10,974 nt of DNA from Cyclostephanos tholiformis (lineage: Eukaryota > Bacillariophyta > Thalassiosirophyceae > Thalassiosirales > Thalassiosiraceae). The notes under the pieces are model-generated. The model saw nothing but the letters and a program-made list of their open reading frames with translations, was not told the origin of the DNA and searched no databases. Shown here one piece after another: positions 1-8,088 of this stretch (position 1 is the stretch's first letter; the number at the start of each line of letters is the position of its first letter). The stretch is taken from the NCBI GenBank assembly GCA_036939975.1, contig JALLPB010001151.1, positions 1 to 10,974 of the forward strand, written 5' to 3'. The position numbers and the translations under genes are program-made.

Positions 1-1
1 C

Positions 2-655
2 TGCTTGTGCGTGCGTCATGCCAGTTTGGGCGGGATCATGCTTATCTGGATGATAGATCCAAGCAAGAGCACGATAAGCCACTAGTACCTCAATTTTGGA
101 GGCTCCTAATCCAAGTCCTAATGCTCGTAATGAGTTCTCGAGGCTATGCCCAACCATGTCAGGATCGTAGTTTGATCGCTGTTGTTGATGGTTTGGTGAG
201 GGGGGAGAGAAGGGAGGAGGTGGGCGGCAGCGTGGGGGAGAGGGAGCAGGCGGTAAGTCAGAGTTGTGATGTTCGGAGTCGTTGGAGGCATTTGGAGGTG
301 GAGGTGGGGCGTTATTTCTTGGGCTGCGTCGTCTTGGGGGAGGCCATGAAGTTGGGCGCGGTGGCATTGGCGCTTGTTCATCGAGTAGACATTGAATGAG
401 CTGGGTCCAGTAGAGTTCGTGCATTGCTTTGCAATACCAATCCTTGACAGAACCATAATTGTCAATTATAACTTCGGGTGTGCGGGCAAAAAGAAGGCGA
501 AGATTTTTTACAATGACATCTTTGTTGTGAAGGTAGGGGCGTCCTTGTTTTTGTTTATGTTGGCAACATGCAGTAAGCATGCATCTGGCAGGGGCATTGT
601 GAGGACCGCGAACAACGTTACCTAAAAAACCTGGTTGGTGGGTGGCAATCATGTT
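2..655 (-). pseudogene. LINE C-terminal tail: GRP segment, proline-rich linker and DnaJ-like J-domain
   Basis: Directly after the TAG at 656-658, the same minus-strand frame stays open to the window edge (655 down to 2, 218 codons). First comes a segment of the kind that ends such RT proteins: PGFLGNVVRGPHNAPAR, QGRPYLHNKDVIVKNL and VKDWYCKAMHELYWTQLIQ. Then follows a linker rich in Pro, Ser and Asn (about 377-170, with runs of Pro around 293-307). Last is a J-domain start with SLRALGLGLGAS, KIEVLVAYRALAWIYHPDK (HPDK at 41-52) and HDPAQTGMTHAQA, cut by the edge. The helix II/HPDK/helix III pattern is that of DnaJ/Hsp40 cochaperones, which stimulate Hsp70 ATPase. What it does in a retroelement is unknown to me. 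Without the TAG it would be fused to the RT. Confidence 0.78.
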
Positions 656-2905
656 CTAAATACATGGGATGTTGTAGAAAATTCTTCGTATTTTTTCATT
701 GCGAATGTGGTTATCCTTGACTTCAGTGATGGATATGTGTAAAATACGCCGGATGCTGCAATGAAGGAATACTTTGAGATGGCGAAGAAGGGTTTGACGT
801 AGTGACCATGTCTCACATCCCCAGAGTAGTAGGTTATTTGGGATTGCTCTGAAGAGTAGATATTTACTGTAGGTGTTCAGATGCAGATTCCTCCAGATTT
901 CTTTGAGAGCACCCATACTCTTGTTAGCAGCAGAGAGGCGGGCATAAATGCCATTGTCATCTTGAAGGTTGTAGGAAATGCGGGAGCCAAGGTATTTAAA
1001 TGTGCGGCAAAAGGTAACATATCCATCAGTAATATTGATTCTTTTGGTTTCAGGGAGAGCATCATACATGGCATCTTCACGTGTTGTGCGGACATATTCA
1101 GATTCCTCGGATTCATTGGGGAAGGGACAAAGGGAGGTATGGTTAATGTCAAGGGAATTTGTGGTAATTGTGTGATGGTAGGTAAGTTGAGAAATATCAC
1201 TTGTGGTAGAAGGAGAGGGGAGTTGTTTGTCGGTGTTGTTGACATTGTTGAAGAATTGGGAGGGGGGGGAGAATATACATTCAGTTTTTGATGGGTCCCC
1301 ATTATGACCAATGTGTACTTCTAAACCAAATCGGGCTAGATGGCTGTGGATCAGGGAAAGTACTTTGATGAGGGCTTCCCTCATTGGGAAGGGAAAGGCA
1401 CCATCGTCAACATGAAGTAGTTGGAAGATCTCGTAGGTGGTGAGATGGCGGGACTTGTACATTTGGGGGGGGTGTCCTCTAACTTTACCAGTGGTTATTT
1501 CATCATCGGGAGCATGGGCAACAGTGAGAACATCAATTTGTGTTTTTTCCATTCAACTTCAAGCGTTTCAGCAGCTGCTGACATTAGGAAAAGGAACAGA
1601 ACTGGAGCCATGTTGTCACCTTGATGCACTCCAGCACTTTGGCAAATTTCACGTATCTCTTTGTCAATTTTCAACACTACTGTGAGGGCAGTGTACATTT
1701 TCTTGGTTGCAGCAACAAACTTTGGGGGAGCACCATATTTCTCAAAGATTTTGATGAGTAGTTCATGATTAGCAGTATCATAAGCTTTGACAAGGTCGAC
1801 GAATGCTACGAATGAGGGTAGGTGGTGATTTTTGTGTGCATTCAGGAGTGTTTTGAGAGTGAATAGCCCATGTTGACAGCCAAGAGTTGGAGTTCCTCCA
1901 AACTGAAATTTGGTGCCATGTAATTGGAGCAGGCAAAAAGCTCTACCATTCATTACAGATGAAAAAAATTTGCTGCATACATCCATTAACATAAACCTCG
2001 CCACTTGTTTGAGTCAGACAGGTTACCAGTTTTTGGAACCGGAACACATTGGCTGTTATGCCATTCATCATAGTCTGTCTCACCATCAAAGAAGGCAGAA
2101 ACAATTTTGTGAATTTGACTTCGCATTTCCTTGTTCATCGCCTTATATGCCTCTGGTGGGATGCCATTGAGACCCGGACTTTTGCCACTTTTGAGTTTGT
2201 TAATCGCTGTGTCAACTTCTTCATATGTAATAGGAGAATCAATGTCAGTGAGAGTGGGGTGTTGTGTTATGTCATCCAGGATGGTGAAGTCAACCGGACA
2301 ATGGTTATTGTGTACTTTGTCGAAGTGGGGCCCAAAAACTTCCATGTTCTCTTTGCTGTTAGTTGCTGTTTTACCATTTGCCATTCTCATTGCCATTGTT
2401 ACTTTTTGTTTGTTATGACCAGTGGTACAACCAGTGAGAATGCGGATATATTCCCAGGCAATGCGAGGATTGGATTGCATATCATGTATTTTCGAACAGA
2501 TGTTTGCAGCCCATTTTGCTTTTGCAAGGAATACTTGATCTTTGACAAGTTTGGATAACCGTTGAAGAGAATTCTGCATACTTTCAATGATGGAAGGAGG
2601 GAGGTCAGTAGATGAACGCAGTGCATGAAGAATTTCATTTCGTTCGTTGATGTTGGGGACTAAAGATTCATGACTAAATTGGAACCATCAGCTTGTTGGG
2701 ATTTTACCAGGGTGGTGGCATCTTATCCAGCTTTCTTGATAGCATCATTGAAGAGAGTATATGGCATTGCATCATCATATTTGGTGGCAGCAAGGAGCAG
2801 TGTATTATAATGTTGTTTGGTGGTAGGATCAGTAGCAATTTTTTGCCAATCGGTTGAACCGCAGATGAGAGTTTGGGAGGCTTTTCTTTTAAGAGTTAAG
2901 AGACG
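656..2905 (-). pseudogene. Linker and reverse transcriptase domain of LINE ORF2 (broken)
   Basis: This is an RNA-dependent DNA polymerase. From about 2905 the linker reads KRKASQTLICGSTDWQKIA, is stopped by TAA 2723-2725, and changes frame near 2687 to WFQFSHESLVPNINERNEI. The RT follows: KLKSGKSPGLNGIPPEAYK (motif 1; many relatives have D where this has N), VPKTGNLSDSNKWRG (motif 2), a frame change at 1990-2000, then LMDVCSKFFSSV and FVAFVDLVKAYDTANH (motif A with catalytic Asp). Next come GVHQGDNMAP (motif B), a frame change at an A6 run (1543-1548), LLHVDDGAFPF (motif C; His replaces the usual Phe/Tyr of FxDD), SKTECIFSPP (motif D) and FKYLGSRI (motif E). A long thumb and C-terminal tail with WGCETWSL and RRILHI runs to TAG 656-658. 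The catalytic Asp residues survive in sequence, but no reading frame joins them. Confidence 0.92.
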
Positions 2906-3630
2906 TAAGTACCAGGTCAAGTTGGACAGCATTGTGATCACTCTCGACTCCATCAAGTACTATGCAACAGTTACAAACTCGGCAATGAAGTTGTTTGCTG
3001 CATGCAAATATGTCAATCATAGAGCTATCATTGTCCTTTATGTTGGTAAAGGTTGTGTAAGTAGATGCAGTAAAAAAGGTGTTTTCAACTCATAGTTCGT
3101 GGGAGAGATATAAGTCAATGAGATTAGAGCCTCTTTTATTTCGGCAAGGGAGTCCATGGGGACCAAGAACTGCATTCAGGTCATCAGCGTCATGTTGTCC
3201 AATCTTGGCATTGATGTCAGCACCAATGATTATGTGAGTATTCCTTGGGACTTTATGGAGAAGGGAATTGAGAATTTTGATGAATTGTTCATGCGAGATA
3301 TCATGACATGGGTGGTATATTGAAGCGAGGAAGATGGAAAGTGATTTGCCACTCACTTGTTTTCTATGGCTATTGAAACAATCAAATTTCAAAGTAAGGC
3401 CAATAAAATGGCCCGCAAATTCACCAGTGGGAGCCGTAGTTGTTGGTGGCTCAGCCCCGCTGCTTTCCATGCTAGATAGTATCTTGGGAAAAGTATGATT
3501 GAGACACCTCGGAAGAGATAATCTCATCCAGTGTTATTAATCAGTGAGTTGTGTCTGAATATATGATAGCCTCCAATTATCATGTCAATAACGTCAGAAT
3601 ATGTGGGCATTCTCAGATGTGTACGATGAC
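2892..3630 (-). pseudogene. APE-type endonuclease domain of LINE ORF2 (broken)
   Basis: This is the DNA-nicking domain that starts target-primed reverse transcription. Coding order: an early part with GYHIFRHNS (about 3550-3575), a TGA at 3524-3526, then RGVSIILFP, and a frame change near 3455. The remainder carries GEFAGHFIGLTLKF, IFLASIYHP and the metal-binding segment IIIGADINAKIG (the GDxN-like block). After it comes GPHG...RGSNLIDLYL, a TGA at 3090-3092, and in the same frame MIDIFACSKQL followed by DGVESDHNAVQLDL. The SDH triplet is the catalytic histidine motif of exonuclease-endonuclease-phosphatase folds. The frame closes at TAA 2889-2891, and the protein resumes one frame over. The N-terminal catalytic Asn/Glu blocks were not found, so the domain is degraded or cut at that end. 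Confidence 0.85.
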
Positions 3631-3639
3631 TTGTTGATG

Positions 3640-4560
3640 CCAACACCAACCATGGACAGGTGAGATTTTTTGGAGGGCGAGGTGGAAGAAGTAGAGGAGT
3701 GGGAGTGTGGCGTCACCCATGAAGGAGGCCTCAAAGCGAGTTGTCTTCAGCCATGGTGGAGGCACATCGGGTTGTCAGGCGGAGTAGTCTAACCATAGTT
3801 AATTCCTACGTAGAAATGGGATTTTTTTTAGTTTTTTTGAGCAAATGGAAGCCGACAGCCATGAGCCGATCCGCTGTGATGGTATACAGCTAGATTGGCA
3901 AAGCAAGGCGATGCCCGCCGGTTTTAACTTGTTACTATTGTGTAAAACTTGATGGGAATGGACATGGTGACTTACACTGCATGGGTACTAGGCCAGGCAG
4001 TGTTAAGCGTAGGGGTGCGGTAACTCGCCTGATATTGACAGTTAGTGTGGTGAAATACAAGTGCCGCATGTTCAACATTTATTGGTATTGGAGCTATATT
4101 TGCCGCCTCAAACCAACCATGAATTCATAGTAAAACCATAAATACATAGAAGGTGGCTGAAAAACCAATTGGATATTTGATAGGGGGGTAATTATGAATT
4201 CATACATCAGAAGCAAAACGATGCCCCTTACTACCTTGAAATGGTGTTATATGGGGCAAACAGCCCCTGAATCAGGCATATGAGTCTTTAACAGCTTAAT
4301 AGCTATGGACACATACCTGTGACCATTTTATTTACTAGCTTTGGGAAAATGTAGTTTCTCCACAAATTTTAGGCGGATGAGCTAGCCAAAAGAATGCCAA
4401 CTAGATATGCTCCTCCTCTATAACTAGCAGCACTTGACCCCTGGAAAGCTTGCCGCTTCAAGGGGCTGAGTAGAGGGTCCATTTTGCACTCTGAGATCCT
4501 TGCAAACAACTATCAATCTCTCTAGCTAAAAAATTTTGACATAGCCACATGACACAACTT
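3640..4560. other. No gene recognised between the LINE and piggyBac relics
   Basis: There is no ORF of note on either strand. The stretch holds T-rich runs near 3820-3840, a copy of a short diverged repeat (4205-4258), a small GGGGC/GCCCC hairpin with a 5-base loop at about 4253-4267, and an imperfect inverted repeat (CCCCTGGAAAGC against GCTTCAAGGGG) at about 4438-4465. The last ~60 bases before 4595 are pyrimidine-rich with CAACACACAGCC just before ATGATG, which could be the old 5' leader of the piggyBac gene. I found no convincing TTAA-flanked terminal inverted repeat. Confidence 0.5.
4205..4258 (+). repeat. Short diverged repeat, copy A (partner at 7838-7891)
   Basis: 54 bases align without gaps to 7838-7891 with 41 identities by eye. 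Both begin CATCAGAA. Read in the frame that starts CAT CAG, the differences fall seven times on codon position 3, five on position 1 and once on position 2. Both copies keep an HQKQN.APYYL-like reading. This suggests descent from a coding sequence, but no family was recognised. The copy sits about 390 bases upstream of the piggyBac relic. Confidence 0.6.
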
Positions 4561-4594
4561 CTCTCTCACTTCCACTTTTCAACACACAGCCATC

Positions 4595-5070
4595 ATGATG
4601 CCTCCTCCTGCTCCTGTGCAAGCACATTGTTACCATTGACAAGGAATGGGCTGCATCTCTTGTTGGCCTTCCCATGCTGGCCCCCAACTCCTGGTGGCAG
4701 GGATACAAAAGGGATGACCAGACCCTGAATTCTGCCACAATTGTTGGTGTCAATTTCACCGCAGCACACTCAACATACTTCCAACTCAAGTGTACTGGAG
4801 AGATCTATGCCATGCACTATGATGTGGTCTACTTCTATGCCAACTTGGATCATGCCAACTATGATGTTTTGAAGTTTATCCTCCCTGGAGTTGCCATTGC
4901 AAATCCAGCAAATGAGGAGGGAGTGAGTGTGCACAAAAAAAAGAAATCCTGTTTGGAGAGAGGAAAAAGATGAGGAGGAAGATGACAATGATTACTTTGC
5001 CACTCCCACAGCACCCAACAAACCTCTGGAAAACAAAATCACAAGAAAGAAAAAATACAATCAACCCCGA
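4595..5070 (+). pseudogene. N-terminal module and acidic linker of the piggyBac-like transposase (broken)
   Basis: Two tandem ATGs (4595, 4598) open a frame that shifts near 4620. The continuing frame reads IVTIDKEWAASLVGLPM, then NSWWQGYKRDD, a segment with YFQLKCTGEIYAMHYDVVYF and YANLDHANYDVLKFILP. A conserved WW plus alternating hydrophobic strands suggests a small beta-barrel reader-like fold (chromo, Tudor or similar). That is inference from pattern only. Near 4930 the frame moves again to KKRNPVWREEKDEEEDDNDY, an acidic linker followed by a basic patch ITRKKKYN. This domain precedes the catalytic region in the same order as in related diatom proteins. It has no catalytic role that I can see. 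Confidence 0.65.
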
Positions 5071-6663
5071 TTTAGTTTTGGGTGCCAAGTTTGGGAATGG
5101 AGGAGGGGATGCAACGATGATAGATGATGAGGAAATCAGAGCTGTTGATGAGCCAAAGAAATATACGATGACAGATGCAAGAGATTGGTCAATCCATAAA
5201 GATGGAGAAGGGAGAGGAATCAACCCAATACCATACACAGGACCGGCAGAGCAGTATGATGTGAAGTTGGAGGACAATGACCTTGACAAAATGCGGGACA
5301 AACAACATGCAGTGATCCATTTTCATATCATGTTTGATTGGCTACTCCCAACTTTCAATGGCGCCAGTGGCTTTGATGAGGATGGATTCTATGAGTTTGA
5401 GGCAGCGAGGATGTGCAACTATATGATGGAGATAATTTGGAAGCAGGCATTCCACCCCAAGCATTATGATCCATTCAACAAGTGGTACATCACCATGGAT
5501 CATGTCGCACAATTTTTTGGCTGTCAGCTCATTCAAGCAATCAAAGGATTGCCATCAGTGGAAGACTGTTGGAGCACCCATGAGGCGCTCAGTGCAATCG
5601 GGATGGTGAAGGAGAGCATGCCTTGTGAAGCATTCTCTGACATGCAATGATGCATGCACTTTGCCGATGATTTGGACAAGGAAGATGGCTATGTTTAGGA
5701 TGAATACTTCATTGATGAGAAGGTTGATTTGCCAATTGATGTGACCCATCATGGCCAGAAGTTTGCAATTGTTGAGGATGCATTCAATGTGCGTTGGAAG
5801 GCTGCTGTGATTTTTAGATGGCAGCTCACGATGGACAAAGTTGGATGCCCAGATGGTACAAAGGCCCCATCACACAGAGGCCGGAGCCAAAGTCAGTATG
5901 CACTGGTGCAACTGTGCACACCATCTGTGTCATGGATGGCCCACTTGCAGCATACAAGCTTCATGCTTGTACGTTTGGGGGCAAGATGGACGAGGATCTT
6001 CAGCATCATCATGTTAATGTTTTGACAATGCAAAAGTGGGTCAACTTGATGTTAATCAATCTCGACAACTTCAAGGGGGTGGGGCACTACGTCACAATGG
6101 ACTCACATACATGGGAGACATCATTGCAAATTGGCCATGAGGAGTGGTGAATGAACATGGTTGGTACTTCACAATCAAACAGAGGTCAGCACAAACATCA
6201 AGGACGTTGTCAATAAGATGAAGGTTGGCACCTACAAATCAAGAATGTGGGAGCACAACAGCAAAAACCTGGTGGCTACGGCATGGGCCGACAACACCAT
6301 CATCAAGACGTTGTTCAATTATCACAGTACATCTGTTTTGGACACAGAGGCAAAGGACGAGACTGGAAAGAGGGCAATGCATCAGAAGGCAGTGCATGTC
6401 CAGCACAGACTAAAGACTACTGCAAAATGTTTCACCTTATTGACAAGGGAAATGGGAATGAGGCAAAATATGACATGGCCAGAAAGAGCCAGTCCCACAA
6501 TTGGGCGCCAAAGTTGGCCTTTTGCCTCTTCAACATGGCAATGAATAATGCCTATGTTGTCTACAAGGAATTGGTGGGAAGGGAGAGCGGGAAGAGCTTG
6601 TCAATGGGGAAGGCTGTGAAGGAGTTGGTGCACAGCTTCTGCCAACAAGGAGCATCTCTTTGA
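5071..6663 (+). pseudogene. piggyBac-type DDE/D transposase catalytic domain (broken)
   Basis: The entry part reads INPIPYTGPAEQYDVKL, FDEDGFYEFEAARMCNYM, FFGCQLIQAIKGLPSVEDCW and ESMPCEAFSDMQ, stopped by TGA 5648-5650. It resumes in frame with CMHFADDLD, another stop (TAG 5696-5698) and HGQKFAIVEDAFNVRWKAAV. The likely first catalytic Asp is at 5834-5836 (LTMDK). After a frame change near 5840 come ITQRPEPKSVCTGATVHTIC, KLHACTFGGKMDEDL and the likely second Asp at 6100-6102 (YVTMDSH), then TGA 6148-6150. Next are NMVGTSQSN, VGTYKSRMWEHNSKNLV and a frame change near 6395. CPAQTKDYCKMFHLIDKGNG follows, with the likely third Asp at 6442-6444, then FNMAMNNAYVVYKELV and MGKAVKELVH, ending at TGA 6661-6663. 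The Asp assignments rest on position within the family pattern, not on an alignment I could run. Confidence 0.87.
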
Positions 6664-7060
6664 ATTCATCAAGCAACTCATCCAGCTCATCTGCATGATA
6701 TGGATCACGTTGATGGGCATTTTGCAGGGGAAAAAATTTGGATGGACAGAAAGTCGATGGTGATGACCTCCCCCCAAAAAAGTATAGCGGTGATCTCGCA
6801 GAGGAGCCAGTTAATGAATCAGCAGAAGAGGCAGCCATGGCGCATTCACCAGTGCATGCCAGTGAAGGCCTGAGGGAAGTGCTGCTGGGGGAGGATGCCC
6901 CCACATCAACAAAAGTAAAGCAAAAAGGAAATGTGCATATGATATGAACAACATGTGCATGGAATGCACCACAACAATGGGGAGCAACGTATCTTTGTCA
7001 CACATTTAAGAAGTGGTGAGTTGCCATGTTGCTTACCACAAATGCACCCATAGCAAGATT
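6664..7060 (+). pseudogene. C-terminal tail of the piggyBac-like transposase with Cys/His region (broken)
   Basis: After TGA 6661-6663 the same frame continues with HPAHLHDMDHVDGHFAGEKI. Near 6750 the frame moves to a low-complexity stretch (DGDDLPPKKYSGDLAEEP, then NESAEEAAMAHS). Near 6915 it moves again to KRKCAYDMNNMCMEC. After TAA 7007-7009 it resumes with SCHVAYHKCTHSK. The spaced Cys and His residues fit the zinc-binding cysteine-rich domain found at the C terminus of piggyBac transposases, which helps bind the transposon ends. Given the number of lesions, the tail match is weaker than the catalytic one. Confidence 0.6.
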
Positions 7061-7266
7061 TTCTTATCAGACAAATGAGTTGGGGATGCTAAAAGTTGAG
7101 GGTATGCAATAGTCATAAAAAGTATCTAGCATATCTCAAAAACTACCTGTCCATAGTCAACAAATAAACATATGCTGTCATCCCCAAGACATGGGAGACC
7201 TAACCATTCATCGATTCCACTGGCCATTTCCGCCATGGTCGAATTGTCCATCTAAACAATCTTTTT

Positions 7267-7449
7267 GTGGATTCAATGAGAGGCAGCTGGATAGTTCACA
7301 CGCATGCAGAAACAGGTGACAAATGTGGAAACTGTTCCCGCTATGTTAAAATCAGAAGTCCTGAAGTAAAAATTGGTTCCTGCCATGGGTATGTACCTAC
7401 CAGAAAAGTACAGTGGCAAGTTTTGTCATTCCTGCCTGAACTGCAATAG
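7267..7449 (+). other. Unassigned 61-codon open frame with CxxC
   Basis: This open frame has no upstream ATG of note. Its first in-frame ATG is at 7276. It encodes SWIVHTHAETGDKCGNCSRY and a downstream SCHGYV, so three cysteines in all, one CxxC pair. I do not recognise it. It may be an exon fragment, a further piece of a decayed element, or chance. The surrounding DNA (7090-7495) shows no other coding signal. A poly-T and A-rich block begins just after 7470. Confidence 0.25.
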
Positions 7450-7495
7450 CTGTTAAGTTGTTAAATGGATTTAAACTGTCGTTTTCTACTTTTTT

Positions 7496-7803
7496 CTTTG
7501 ATTTTTCTTATTTTGCAACAACTTTCAATGTCCCAAAAGAAGAATCCCACATGCTATGAATTGTGATACACGAACAAATAAAAATATTAGGTTCAACATT
7601 CAATTTTCTTCTTTTTTCATTTTTCATGTACTGTATTTCGATGAACATAGTACATAAAAATCAAAAAATGGCCTTTCATGTTTAATAGATTCAAATTGCA
7701 TCTTAGAAACCAACAAGAAAGATACAGTCCTTTTTTCATACAAAAGCCCTACATATGTAGGAGTGATTTCAAAAGAAAAAAAATTGGAGTCTATTTTATA
7801 TGA
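7496..7803 (+). repeat. ~300 bp AT-rich direct repeat R1 (partner R2 at 8659-8950)
   Basis: It aligns with 8659-8950 with several small indels. Shared anchor blocks are TATTTTGCAA, ATGTCCCA, AATTGTGATACA, CTTAGAAACCAA and TTGGAGTCTAT. The first ~65 bases are about 85% identical and later parts are lower. Neither copy shows clear TG...CA ends or a coding frame. It may be an LTR-like or other non-coding repeat; the family is not recognised. Confidence 0.75.
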
Positions 7804-7837
7804 AACCAAGGCCCTTCTTGGCGAAAAATCCAGATGA

Positions 7838-7891
7838 CATCAGAAACAGAACCATGCTCCCTATTATCTTGGAATTTTGCTAAATGGGACA
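7838..7891 (+). repeat. Short diverged repeat, copy B (partner at 4205-4258)
   Basis: Same orientation and frame as copy A. It lies between a ~300 bp repeat (7496-7803) and the copia fragment. Similarity stops abruptly on both sides, so no longer duplicated block is visible. Confidence 0.6.
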
Positions 7892-7926
7892 CATAAAATC
7901 CTTTAAATGGACTTATATTTTGCTTT

Positions 7927-8088
7927 TGCTAAACAGTAACAACAAGATAGCTGTAATGAATAGGTGATTACCTATTTATGGTGGAAGCTATTTTGTTATT
8001 GCTTCGAAAACCTTCTGGGAGAGAATTTAAATTTTCTCTCCTTGCTAAAATTTGCTGTGCTAGCTCTTGTAGTCTAGTTTGACTAACA
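7927..8088 (+). repeat. Duplicated copia tail, copy C1 (partner C2 at 8441-8602)
   Basis: 162 bases match 8441-8602 at a constant offset of 514 with about 10 mismatches and no gap. The block covers the last ~40 codons of the copia frame plus ~40 bases past its stop. Most differences are transitions. Confidence 0.85.

Larger units (their letters stand above)
1..3640 (-). mobile_element. Decayed LINE (non-LTR retrotransposon), APE-RT-J-domain type, truncated by window edge
   Basis: A single ORF2-like polyprotein can be followed on the minus strand from about 3630 down to base 2. The order is endonuclease, linker, reverse transcriptase, C-terminal segment, proline-rich linker and J-domain. Nonsense codons seen at family-conserved positions are TGA 3524-3526, TGA 3090-3092, TAA 2723-2725 and TAG 656-658. 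Frame changes lie near 3455, 2891-2905, 2687, 1990-2000 and 1543-1548. Similarity resumes at once after each lesion, so this is one decayed element and not several genes. I could not place a 5' end: coding similarity fades upstream of about 3630, although a minus-strand ATG lies at 3753 in a purine-context start. The 3' end, any A-tail and any target-site duplication lie outside the window. No ORF1/gag-like gene was recognised. Confidence 0.9.
4560..7090 (+). mobile_element. Decayed piggyBac-type DNA transposon (transposase gene relic)
   Basis: One transposase can be followed from ATGATG at 4595 to about 7060 through all three plus-strand frames. Inferred frame changes lie near 4620, 4925-4940, between 5050 and 5125, and near 5840, 6175, 6395, 6750 and 6915. 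In-frame stops within conserved stretches are TGA 5648-5650, TAG 5696-5698, TGA 6148-6150 and TGA 6661-6663; TAA 7007-7009 is probably another. piggyBac transposases excise and insert at TTAA by a DDD nuclease mechanism. Length and domain order match the diatom-type piggyBac-derived proteins as I recall them. No terminal inverted repeats or TTAA duplications were identified, so the DNA boundaries are approximate and set by coding similarity. Confidence 0.85.

Noticed and set aside
7..399. Plus-strand ORF of 130 codons
   Set aside because: It is the complement of the LINE linker and J-domain frame; no domain and biased Gly/Val/Arg composition.
118..465. Minus-strand ORF of 115 codons
   Set aside because: It is in the wrong frame relative to the RT-tail/J-domain frame and has low-complexity Pro/Leu/His content.
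877..1311. Minus-strand ORF overlapping the RT C-terminal part
   Set aside because: It shadows the RT frame, which carries SKTECIFSPP and FKYLGSRI; the ORF itself shows no motif.
1541..1550. Canonical -1 programmed frameshift heptamer at the A6 run
   Set aside because: In the incoming frame the codons are TGG AAA AAA CAC, so the phase does not match X XXY YYZ; with other lesions around, an indel is simpler.
2399..2638. Minus-strand ORF of 79 codons
   Set aside because: It shadows the LINE linker; the true frame there reads NERNEILHALRSSTDLPP and runs into the RT.
3940..4060. tRNA or other structured RNA in the LINE-piggyBac spacer
   Set aside because: No cloverleaf or A/B box pair could be built from the sequence.
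4526..4789. Minus-strand ORF upstream of the piggyBac core
   Set aside because: It is antisense to the N-terminal transposase module and has no recognisable motif.
4876..5301. Minus-strand ORF of 141 codons, hydrophobic
   Set aside because: It is antisense to the acidic linker and transposase start; its hydrophobicity comes from reversing a Lys/Glu-rich stretch.
6530..6904. Minus-strand ORF of 124 codons, Ser/Pro-rich
   Set aside because: It is antisense to the transposase C-terminal region, whose plus-strand motifs are far more specific.
4150..7500. Terminal inverted repeats with TTAA for the piggyBac element
   Set aside because: TTAA occurs near 4288, 4298, 7343, 7453 and 7460, but I could not find matching inverted ends next to any pair.
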